Origin: DATKQJ01 sp035534295
Lineage (GTDB): Bacteria; Chloroflexota; Dormibacteria; Dormibacterales; Dormibacteraceae
Assembly: GCA_035534295.1 (NCBI GenBank)
Contig: DATLSE010000053.1
Location: 1 to 8,826 of the forward strand
DNA length: 8,826 bases
Direction of reading: 5' to 3'
Positions 1 to 5,924 of this stretch are shown here, piece by piece. Below the pieces are notes generated by a model. It searched no databases, was not told the origin of the DNA, and saw only the letters and a program-made list of their open reading frames with translations. A program made the translations under genes and the position numbers. Position 1 is the first letter of the stretch. Every line of letters begins with the position of its first letter.

Positions 1-1
1 C

Positions 2-109
2 CTCATCGTGGGATTGCGATATCCGCGCGCCGACGGCAAGGCGGTGGCCGGGCTTTTGATCGCCACCATCTGCACCCTCGCCTACGCCTACCATTCCCTG
101 GGCGGGTGA
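2..109 (+). CDS. C-terminal end of an unidentified membrane protein (5' truncated)
   Basis: An open frame enters from the left edge and ends at TGA 107-109, leaving 35 visible residues. They run from a short basic segment (RYPRADGK) into a hydrophobic stretch (about AVAGLLIATICTLAYAY) and end in HSLGG, which looks like a last transmembrane helix with a short tail. The stop lies only 4 bases before the TTG start of the next gene, and the stop region also forms that gene's ribosome binding site, so the two are probably in one operon. From the neighbours it could be another polysaccharide-assembly membrane protein such as a flippase, but nothing in the 35 residues identifies a family. Reading frame is fairly sure; function unknown. 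Confidence 0.55.
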   Translation, partial: LIVGLRYPRADGKAVAGLLIATICTLAYAYHSLGG

Positions 110-112
110 TCC
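105..112 (+). promoter_or_regulatory. Ribosome binding site overlapping the upstream stop codon
   Basis: GGTGATCC here matches 8 bases of the extended anti-Shine-Dalgarno end of 16S rRNA (the 3' end usually read as GGAUCACCUCC). The paired GG lies 7 bases before the TTG at 114. The site contains the TGA of the upstream gene, so terminating ribosomes would be placed on the next start. It supports TTG 114; no in-frame ATG or GTG lies close downstream. Confidence 0.55.
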
Positions 113-113
113 C

Positions 114-1679
114 TTGGCGTCCCAGCTGACGCTGTCCGCGAGCGCGGCGGCGGATGCCTTCAGCTTTCGCCGCCGAGCGATCTTTGGAGCTGCAGTCATC
201 TTCGCGGCCGGCGCAGGTCTGTCCCTCGCGGCCCTGACCCAAAACAACGCCGTCGGGGTAAGTCTGCTGCTCGCGCTGTTCGTGGCCACAGTGATCTGGA
301 TCGCACCCTGGACCGCCCTCGTGGCGGTGATGCTGGGAGCAACCCTGGTCGAGCAGTTCACGCTCATCGGATCGGGGTCGTTCACCGACGCCACCGATCA
401 GATCCCGCTGTTTCGCAGCCTCAGCTCCGCCGGTCTACCCGGTGTCTATGCCACACCCTTTGAGCTCCTGCTCGGATTCGTGCTACTCATGTGGCTGGCG
501 CGTGGATTTGCTCGCCGTCAGCTCCATCTGCCCAAATCTAAACTCGCCGCCATCATCGGTCTGTTCTTGTTCCTGGTGCTGGTGGCGTTGCTGCGCGGCC
601 TCAGCGAGGGGGCTAACCCACGCAATGCGCTGTGGGAACTGCGGCCGTGGATGTACCTGGGGCTGACCTTTCTGCTCAGCTCGCAGCTGGTCACGCAGGA
701 GAAGCACTTTCGGATTCTGCTCTGGGCCTTCGCAGTCGGGGTCGGCATCAAGGCGACACAGGGCCTGGTCCTGTTCATCCTCCATCCGGCCGATCCCCGT
801 CCCCAGTCCTATCTCGAACACGCCGAATCATTCTTCTTCGGCGTCTTCCTGGCCCTGACGCTCGGGCTCTGGCTGCTGTCTGAGAGGGGCAGGATGCGGC
901 AGTTCATGACCGCTGTGGCGCCGCTCGTGCTGGTGTCCGACATGCTCAATCAGAGGCGGACCGCCTGGGCGATCCTCGCTCTGCTCTTGGCCGCCACGCT
1001 GCTCTTGGTGTACGTCCGCCTGCCCCAGCGGCGGAAGCTCATCGTCTTTCTGGTCATCGTCATCTGCATTGTCTCGGGCGCCTACTACGCGGCCTTCTCC
1101 AAAGATCCGGGGACCCTCGGACAGCCCGCACGCGCCTTCGACTCGGTCGTCTTCCCGACCGCGCGGGACAAGATGTCGAACCAGTACCGAAACATTGAGA
1201 ACGTCGACCTCGGCATCGCCATCAGGCAAACCACTCCACTTGGTTCGGGATTCGGCCGCCAGATTCCGCAGCCGGTCCAGAACGTCAACATCGTCAATGT
1301 CGACAGCTTCATCAACTACGTCCCCCACAACGGGATCCTGTACGTCTGGCTGCGCTTCGGATTGATGGGCGCGATCACCTTCTGGATGATGATCGCGACG
1401 GCGATACTTCTCGCCTGCCGCGTCTTTCAGAGTGAGAGACCGACGATCAGGCTACTCGCGTTTGTGGTGATCCTGGCCGTCATCGCGTACATCGTCCAGG
1501 GCTTTTATGACATGGGTCTGTTCTGGTTTCGCATCGCGGCCGTGATGGGAACGCTGCTCGGATCACTCGAGGTTGCGCACCGGCTTGAAGAACCCCAAAC
1601 CGTTGAGCGCGAGAGCAGATCCAGATCTGGGGTCAAACCGCGGGTTGCGGTGACACCGCTCGGTGCCGGGAACCGCTGA
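114..1679 (+). CDS. O-antigen ligase / Wzy-type polymerase-like membrane protein
   Basis: A 521-residue polytopic membrane protein of the O-antigen ligase/polymerase (Wzy_C) type. In this family a membrane enzyme polymerises lipid-linked repeat units or transfers finished glycan to an acceptor on the outer face of the membrane. About 11-13 hydrophobic segments are visible, for example near residues 23-41, 46-66, 115-130, 143-161, 198-223, 238-255, 264-276, 284-300 and 308-328. The segment MLNQRRTAWA (277-286) fits the arginine-bearing family motif. A large hydrophilic loop (about 330-403) precedes PHNGILYVWLRFGLMGA (404-420), with His405 in the usual conserved HN position. TPLGSGFGR (374-382) also matches the family. 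The tail from about 488 is hydrophilic and Arg/Glu rich. The TTG start is supported by the ribosome binding site at 105-112, and the acetyltransferase gene follows after 2 bases. Whether it is a ligase or a polymerase cannot be told from sequence; if the host has no outer membrane, a polymerase or cell-wall glycan ligase is more likely than a WaaL. Confidence 0.85.
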   Translation: MASQLTLSASAAADAFSFRRRAIFGAAVIFAAGAGLSLAALTQNNAVGVSLLLALFVATVIWIAPWTALVAVMLGATLVEQFTLIGSGSFTDATDQIPLFRSLSSAGLPGVYATPFELLLGFVLLMWLARGFARRQLHLPKSKLAAIIGLFLFLVLVALLRGLSEGANPRNALWELRPWMYLGLTFLLSSQLVTQEKHFRILLWAFAVGVGIKATQGLVLFILHPADPRPQSYLEHAESFFFGVFLALTLGLWLLSERGRMRQFMTAVAPLVLVSDMLNQRRTAWAILALLLAATLLLVYVRLPQRRKLIVFLVIVICIVSGAYYAAFSKDPGTLGQPARAFDSVVFPTARDKMSNQYRNIENVDLGIAIRQTTPLGSGFGRQIPQPVQNVNIVNVDSFINYVPHNGILYVWLRFGLMGAITFWMMIATAILLACRVFQSERPTIRLLAFVVILAVIAYIVQGFYDMGLFWFRIAAVMGTLLGSLEVAHRLEEPQTVERESRSRSGVKPRVAVTPLGAGNR

Positions 1680-1681
1680 GG

Positions 1682-2290
1682 GTGGAGGTAACGCCATCCC
1701 AGCGCGCCCTCAGTGGTGGCGCCGCGGTCGGAGCCGCCCGGTCGTTCGCCGTCCACGCGATCGGCTACCTGACCAATCACGTCGTCAACCGGATCCCCTC
1801 CTACTCGATGCGCCGGGCCTGGTATTGCCGCGTGCTCGGAATCCGCATGGGGCGCGGGGCGTCGATCCAGCTCGGATGCCACATCTGGTCATTCAGCCCG
1901 GGGAGCATACGCCGCAGCGGCACGTCGATCGGCGAGCGGACCCTGATCAACCGGAATTGCTGCCTGGACATGCGCAACCCTCTGACCATCGGAGCCGACG
2001 TCAGCATCACTGCCGAGGTCGCCATCCTCACCACCCAGCACGACCGCGACGACCCGAGTTTCGCGCTTCAGGGCCTGGGGGTGGTGATCGAGGACCACGC
2101 GTGGATCGGAATGCGCGCCATGGTCATGCCGGGAGTGACCGTCGGCCGCGGCGCGGTGGTGGCCGCTGGCGCCGTCGTAACCCGGGATGTGGCGCCGCTG
2201 GAGATCGTCGCCGGAGTGCCGGCCCGAGCTATCGGCCGGCGCCGAATCGATCCCGACTACCGCCTCGGGCCGCCCCCGCCCTTTGAGTGA
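1682..2290 (+). CDS. Hexapeptide-repeat (left-handed beta-helix) O-acetyltransferase, WcaF/maltose-acetyltransferase type
   Basis: A 202-residue soluble acetyltransferase that would move acetyl from acetyl-CoA to a sugar hydroxyl of a polysaccharide precursor. The N-terminal helical part (about 15-50, including HVVNRIPSYSMRR) is typical of the WcaF-like group. Hexapeptide turns run from about 57 to 115 (IRMGRGASIQLG, TSIGERTLINRN, LTIGADVSITAEVAIL). The inserted loop carries TTQHD with His120 in the catalytic position. The beta helix resumes with VVIEDHAWIGMRAMVMPGVTVG (134-155) and GAVVAAGAVVTRDV (157-170), and ends with the acetyl-CoA-binding signature IVAGVPARAIGRR (175-187). Length and architecture look complete. 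The GTG start lies 2 bases after the previous stop, with only a weak upstream ribosome site (CGGGAA), so translation probably depends on reinitiation. No other in-frame start is nearby. The acceptor sugar cannot be read from sequence. Confidence 0.9.
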   Translation: MEVTPSQRALSGGAAVGAARSFAVHAIGYLTNHVVNRIPSYSMRRAWYCRVLGIRMGRGASIQLGCHIWSFSPGSIRRSGTSIGERTLINRNCCLDMRNPLTIGADVSITAEVAILTTQHDRDDPSFALQGLGVVIEDHAWIGMRAMVMPGVTVGRGAVVAAGAVVTRDVAPLEIVAGVPARAIGRRRIDPDYRLGPPPPFE

Positions 2291-2294
2291 CGGC

Positions 2295-4349
2295 TCAGCT
2301 AACGTCGAGCCCGGCGGTCACTCCCTGATCGGACAGCATCTTCGCGTAACGCGCCACCGTGCCCGGTGTGGCGTTAATCAGTCTCCCCGACGACCCGCCC
2401 TCCGCCACCCACTGGCAGATCCGCTTCAGCTCGGCCGACCGATCCCATCGGGGTCCGGTAAACGCCCACAGGCAGGTGTCCAGACTCCCCGCCAGCCAAC
2501 CCGGACGGTGTCCGCGGAGCAGGCGCCGCTCCGCGCGCCGGAGGTCAACGAGTCCGTTCACGGTGACGAAAGGCGTCCATCCGTCCCAGCGCCCGGCGGT
2601 CTGGTTTAGAACCGTTAGACCTGCCAGCGTGGTCGACGCCGACACCCCGCCGAACATGGCCTTGGTGAAGGCGTATTCAAATCCGGCAGCCGCGACCGCC
2701 TCCAGCACGGATCGACTGGGACGCCCGGGACGCCGGTCGTCGAACGGACGTATGGGCTCGAAAAAGCGCCCCAGCGGCGAGTCTCGCACGCGGCTCCTCA
2801 GGTCGGCCGGCCCGCCTCCAGCGGCCGGATCCCCGGGCCCGGAATCCAGCCGGCGGGGTGGGTAGCGAAGCTTCACAAACGGAGCCCTGGACGACACGCC
2901 GATTCGCCGCACGCGGTGCGGGTGCAGTGGGGCATCCATCACCGCCCACCATCCCTTGGGCGCCCATCCCGATTCGCCCAGGCTGGAGACGAGCTCCTCA
3001 ACGCTCTCCAACAAGGTTTGCGCAAAGCGCTCGGGCGGCGCCGCCGATTCGATCATGGCTCCGATCCCGGCGCTGGCGATGAGAGGTTCGACGCGGGGGG
3101 CGAGTCCGCCCAGCTCAAGCGGGACCTGAATCAGGCTGAGCGGGGGTTGCGGCATGTATCTAAAGCTCTCAGTGCTGAGGACAATACCGGCGCGCATCCC
3201 GGTCAGGCTCAATAGATCGGCCAGCGCGTAGACGGACTCCAGCTCCCGGATCATCCCGGTCCAAAAGAGGAGGGTGGACAGGATTCGGCCCTCCCGGGAC
3301 CAGATGCGCAGCTGCTCGTCGCTGGGCCCCGCCTCCGGAGTCGGGCTTGTCCGGGCCGGCGGCAGATCGCGGATGATGGGAAATGGGGGACGCCCCGCAT
3401 CGATGAGCTGGAAGGCGACTCCCAGCTCGGACAGGGCCAGGAAGTCGGCGTCGTCCTGCTGCCGCCCGTAGACAACCGTGGTGGCCCCGATGGACTCCGA
3501 CATATCGCCGATCAATTCACCCTGGGGAACGCCGAAAATCGGTGCCCACCGGTTGTGCACCGCGGCCGGGATCCAGCGCCCGACGAGCTCGGAATCGCCC
3601 AGCAGGAAGGCCCGGGTGCGATCGCCCAATCGCCTCGCCATCTCGGCCGTCCGTGCGCCCAGCAACCGCGTCGCCTCTTGGGCGGTCTCGGTCGGCTCTG
3701 CCCCGGCCTGGGGTGACCACAGGCGCTCGACCCGCAGGCCGGGCCCCAGTTCCTCAAGCGCCCCCGGATCACCCTCCGCGATCGCGAGCAGGCGCCTGGA
3801 GGTCACCTCGTGGCAGGCGAAGGGGATTAGGCTGGTGCCCGGCGAGGAGCCACGGCCGATCACCAAAAGTGTGTCTGGCCACGAGCCCGAACCCCCTGCA
3901 AACAGCTCGCGATAGAACTCGGCGATGTCCCCCGAGCGGGCCCGGATCGGAATGCCGAGGGTGCTCAGAGTGCCCCCGAACGCCGTGTCTCCAAGGCAGG
4001 CGGCCTGGCACTCAAAGAAGCCGGCCAGGAGGAGCAACTGCTCCAGGTGATGGGCCCCGGTGAAGGTGCCCCCGCGCAGGTCGGCCGTGTTCACCCGCCA
4101 TGGCGCTCCTCCTCCATAGTGCGCTCCGCTGCGGAAGCTGTCGTAGTAGCACTCAAACCGCAGCCCCTCTGCGGCCGCGACCCAGGCCAGGGTGGCGCAG
4201 GCTGCATCCCGGTGCGGATGGTCGGCCGGAGCAAAGAAAATGAGCAGCCCCGGCCGATCGACATCCGGGGAGCCAGCGGCCGTGCCGGACGGCGTCAGCG
4301 GGCGTACCAAGGACGCGGAGCGTCGCTCTGGGGAAGCTCGTCGGCCCAC
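2295..4349 (-). CDS. Uncharacterised 684-residue protein, possible carbohydrate-esterase-like C-terminal half
   Basis: I do not recognise this protein as a named family. There is no signal peptide or membrane segment, so it is probably cytoplasmic. Three parts can be seen. Part one (about 33-330) alternates hydrophobic strands and loops: GLLIFFAPADHPHRDAA at 34-50, a cluster with Cys67, Cys114 and Cys118, LLVIGRGSSPGTS at 161-173, and GDMSESIGATTVVYGRQQDDADF at 281-303. Part two (about 345-475) holds EGRILSTLLFWTGMIRELES, PLELGGLAPRVEP and PKGWWAVMDAPLHPHR. Part three (about 528-680) includes FFEPIRPFDD, SVLEAVAAAGFEYAFTKAMFGG, WDGWTPFVTV, PGWLAGSLDTCLWAF and LINATPGTVARYAKML. The RPFDD...VLEAVAAAGFEYA stretch recalls the late motif of polysaccharide deacetylases (RPP.G...VL.A..AGF), but the TFDDG and HxxxH metal motifs are not evident, so this is weak inference. 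The GTG start overlaps the upstream gene by 55 bases and has GAGGAGG 10 bases before it. The first ~32 residues are Arg/Ser rich, so TTG 4310 or CTG 4298 is possible. Confidence 0.8.
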   Translation of the reverse strand: MGRRASPERRSASLVRPLTPSGTAAGSPDVDRPGLLIFFAPADHPHRDAACATLAWVAAAEGLRFECYYDSFRSGAHYGGGAPWRVNTADLRGGTFTGAHHLEQLLLLAGFFECQAACLGDTAFGGTLSTLGIPIRARSGDIAEFYRELFAGGSGSWPDTLLVIGRGSSPGTSLIPFACHEVTSRRLLAIAEGDPGALEELGPGLRVERLWSPQAGAEPTETAQEATRLLGARTAEMARRLGDRTRAFLLGDSELVGRWIPAAVHNRWAPIFGVPQGELIGDMSESIGATTVVYGRQQDDADFLALSELGVAFQLIDAGRPPFPIIRDLPPARTSPTPEAGPSDEQLRIWSREGRILSTLLFWTGMIRELESVYALADLLSLTGMRAGIVLSTESFRYMPQPPLSLIQVPLELGGLAPRVEPLIASAGIGAMIESAAPPERFAQTLLESVEELVSSLGESGWAPKGWWAVMDAPLHPHRVRRIGVSSRAPFVKLRYPPRRLDSGPGDPAAGGGPADLRSRVRDSPLGRFFEPIRPFDDRRPGRPSRSVLEAVAAAGFEYAFTKAMFGGVSASTTLAGLTVLNQTAGRWDGWTPFVTVNGLVDLRRAERRLLRGHRPGWLAGSLDTCLWAFTGPRWDRSAELKRICQWVAEGGSSGRLINATPGTVARYAKMLSDQGVTAGLDVS

Positions 4350-4714
4350 CGCTTTGCGACCTCCTCGGATGACGGCGCCGGCTCCGCCAGGCGAAATCTC
4401 TGCGGGTCGATCCGCCAGCGCAGCGCCAGAGCTACCGCGGTGGCACGATCGGGAGCGATCAGCAGCGCTGAGCTCCGCGCTTGGCGACGTTCCAGCCAGT
4501 TCTGCAGCCCGCGATCCGGAGCGAGATTGGATCCGGCCTCGATCGTGGTCACGAGGCGGCGGCGGGAGCTCCCACCAACCAGCCCGGCGACGCCACCCCG
4601 GAGCGGCACCACCAGCGGGGCGCGCTCCCCAATCTCAGCCGTGCGACGAAACGCCAGGGCCGCGCGAAGCCGGGCCAGACCTCCGGCGTGGGCGTCGGAT
4701 TGGCTCCGCCTCAT
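4295..4714 (-). CDS. Small uncharacterised protein coupled to the epimerase gene; possible glycosyltransferase remnant
   Basis: A 139-residue protein whose ATG (4714-4712) overlaps the TGA stop of the epimerase gene (4713-4711) as ATGA, the classic sign of translational coupling. The frame stays open upstream to 4810, but a start there would overlap the epimerase by 100 bases, so ATG 4714 is preferred. The protein is basic and has no membrane segment. It shows an Arg-rich N-terminus, short hydrophobic strands (APLVVPLRGGVAGLVGG, about 36-52; RRLVTTIEAG, about 55-64) and SALLIAPDRATAVALALRWRIDPQRFRLAEPAP (about 82-114). That last stretch resembles the hinge region of a GT4-type glycosyltransferase N-terminal domain (a strand ending in Ser/Pro, then a helix, then 'gi.p.r..v.p'). 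The protein is far too short for a full GT4 enzyme and lacks the nucleotide-sugar-binding half. It may be a shortened remnant or a partner subunit. The family assignment is speculative; the gene itself is well supported by its coupling. Confidence 0.65.
   Translation of the reverse strand: MRRSQSDAHAGGLARLRAALAFRRTAEIGERAPLVVPLRGGVAGLVGGSSRRRLVTTIEAGSNLAPDRGLQNWLERRQARSSALLIAPDRATAVALALRWRIDPQRFRLAEPAPSSEEVAKRWADELPQSDAPRPWYAR
4360..4366 (-). promoter_or_regulatory. Ribosome binding site for the 684-residue protein
   Basis: On the minus strand GAGGAGG runs from 4366 to 4360, ten bases before GTG 4349-4347. It lies inside the upstream coding region, where it encodes part of Glu-Glu-Val. It favours GTG 4349 over TTG 4310, which has no comparable site. 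The spacing is a little long, and a chance match in a Glu-Glu codon pair cannot be excluded. Confidence 0.45.
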
Positions 4715-5691
4715 GGCTCCGGGACGATCGCCGCGGGATCGGGGAGGAATTCCAAAAACCAGGCCACAAAGCGATCCAGCCCCGCCCCCAAGGTCGTTTT
4801 GGAGGTCCATCCAAGCGCCTCGGCAGCCAGAGTGCAGTCGGCCCAGGTGGCCGGGACGTCGCCGGCGGGAAGGTCCGCCAGACGAACCCGGGCCGGGCGG
4901 CCAAGCCGGAGTTCGAGCCCCTTGATGACGTCCTTCACCAGCGCCGGTTCCCCCCCGCCGAGGTTGCAGACCAGCATCCCGCGCGGTCGCTCGAGAGCGG
5001 CCATGACCCCATCGACAATGTCGTCGATGTAGGTGAAGTCGCGCTTGGTGCCCTGTCCGTAGAGGGAGATCTCGCTCCCGTCCAGAATCGCCCTCGAGAA
5101 TCGATACATGGCCATATCGGGCCGGTTGCGGGGACCATAGGCGGTGAAGAAGCGCAGGCAGGTGACGCTACTACCAGTCAGATGGTTGAAGGTCCAGCAC
5201 TGGAGCTCGTTGGCCAGCTTGGTGGCCGCATACGGCGAAACGGGATGGAGCGGATGCTCCGACTCCGAGAACGGCGCCGCCTGGCTGGCCCCGTAAACGG
5301 ACGATGAGGACGCGGTGACCACGTGCCGCACCTGGGCTCGCGCGCAGGCTTCGAGGATCACGGCCGTGCCGGTCACGTTCACATCTGCGTACAGCGCGGG
5401 ACTGACCAGCGAGGGCTGAACCCCCGCCCGAGCCGCCAGGTGGACGACCCGGCTTATCGGCCCGTGCTCAAACGCGGAGCGGACTGTGCGCGCGTCGCGG
5501 ATGTCGCCCTGGATGAAACGAAATCTCGGCGATTGACGCGCAATCCGGAGGTTCTCCACCTTCCAGGCCGGAGAGTAATAGTCGTTGAGGTCGTCCAGGA
5601 CCACCACGTTATCCCCCGCCGCGAGCAGGCGGTCGACCACGTGCGAGCCGATGAAACCGGCTCCGCCGGTCACCAGCGTCGCCGACGTCAC
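4711..5691 (-). CDS. NAD-dependent epimerase, UDP-glucuronate 4-epimerase-like (extended SDR)
   Basis: A complete 326-residue extended short-chain dehydrogenase that would interconvert UDP-glucuronate and UDP-galacturonate in the cytoplasm using bound NAD+. The dinucleotide-binding motif TGGAGFIGSH is at 8-17, followed by VVVLDDLNDYYSPAWKVENL (29-48), which is typical of the UDP-glucuronate 4-epimerase branch (DDLNDYYDP.LK). Further family signatures are HLAARAGVQPSL (84-95), the serine motif SSSSVYG (128-134), the catalytic pair Tyr154/Lys158 in SPYAATK, CLRFFTAYGPRNRPDMA (178-194) and RDFTYIDDIVDGV (217-229). All catalytic residues are present. The start is GTG 5691, placing the glycine motif at the usual distance from the N-terminus; the upstream ribosome site is weak (AGG about 8 bases before). 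It is the first gene of the minus-strand operon, and its stop overlaps the next start (ATGA). Another UDP-sugar epimerase or a decarboxylating relative is less likely, given the DLNDYY and RPDMA motifs. Confidence 0.92.
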   Translation of the reverse strand: MTSATLVTGGAGFIGSHVVDRLLAAGDNVVVLDDLNDYYSPAWKVENLRIARQSPRFRFIQGDIRDARTVRSAFEHGPISRVVHLAARAGVQPSLVSPALYADVNVTGTAVILEACARAQVRHVVTASSSSVYGASQAAPFSESEHPLHPVSPYAATKLANELQCWTFNHLTGSSVTCLRFFTAYGPRNRPDMAMYRFSRAILDGSEISLYGQGTKRDFTYIDDIVDGVMAALERPRGMLVCNLGGGEPALVKDVIKGLELRLGRPARVRLADLPAGDVPATWADCTLAAEALGWTSKTTLGAGLDRFVAWFLEFLPDPAAIVPEP

Positions 5692-5924
5692 CGACGTGCC
5701 TGACGGACGGCGGCCGGGGACCCGGGCTGGCGCCGTGATCTATCAGTTGGATCGCGCTGCCCAGGCACCAGCGGAGGGTACAACGTCCTCCCGCCTGAGG
5801 TGGCCCACCAGATCCGGCCGGGCAGCTCTGGGGGCGAATCTGGGCTGCAACCTGGGACATCTACTCCAGCCCTTGGGCGCCTCTCCCATTAGGGGGCTGC
5901 AAGCCGCAGCACTAGTCTTCGCAG
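5692..5924. other. Divergent intergenic region between the epimerase operon and the acyltransferase-3 gene
   Basis: This stretch of 233 bases separates two genes read outward and should hold both promoters. For the right-hand gene a TANNNT box lies 6 bases before GTG 5925 (listed separately). For the epimerase operon the best -10 candidate on the minus strand is TACCCT at 5780-5775, which would give a leader of about 77 bases, but no convincing -35 precedes it. No open frame here looks like a real gene, and I see no terminator, riboswitch or RNA gene. Confidence 0.5.
5913..5918 (+). promoter_or_regulatory. -10 box for a probable leaderless transcript of the acyltransferase-3 gene
   Basis: TAGTCT fits the TANNNT -10 pattern and is followed by exactly 6 bases (TCGCAG) before GTG 5925. 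Transcription would therefore start at or next to the start codon. There is no Shine-Dalgarno site before this GTG, which agrees with a leaderless message. The -35 is weak (TTAGGG at 5889-5894, spacing 18). The same geometry occurs at 8761-8773. Confidence 0.45.

Noticed and set aside
1663..2286. 207-codon + strand frame overlapping the beta-helix acetyltransferase
   Set aside because: The other frame (1682-2290) shows clear hexapeptide repeats and the acetyltransferase C-terminal signature; this one is a Pro/Arg-rich shadow.
2292..2311. Possible hairpin GGCTC...GAGCC at the convergent gene ends
   Set aside because: Only 5 base pairs with a 10-base loop and no T tract on either strand; not convincing as a terminator.
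4295..4810. Longer 171-codon version of the small coupled protein
   Set aside because: It would overlap the epimerase coding region by 100 bases, and its extra N-terminus looks like out-of-frame sequence. The ATG at 4714 shares ATGA with the epimerase stop and is the better start.
4192..5307. Long + strand open frame (371 codons) opposite the epimerase and its downstream genes
   Set aside because: It lies antisense to well-supported genes, its translation is Arg/Pro/Gly rich with no recognisable motif, and it is what high-GC codon bias produces on the opposite strand.
5678..5695. Two imperfect 9-base tandem units (GTCGCCGAC, GTCACCGAC) at the epimerase start
   Set aside because: Only two copies with a mismatch, partly inside the coding region; most likely chance.
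5736..5745. Inverted repeat TGAT-CT-ATCA in the divergent intergenic region, considered as an operator
   Set aside because: Arms of 4 bases are too short to support a binding site and no second copy was seen in the window.
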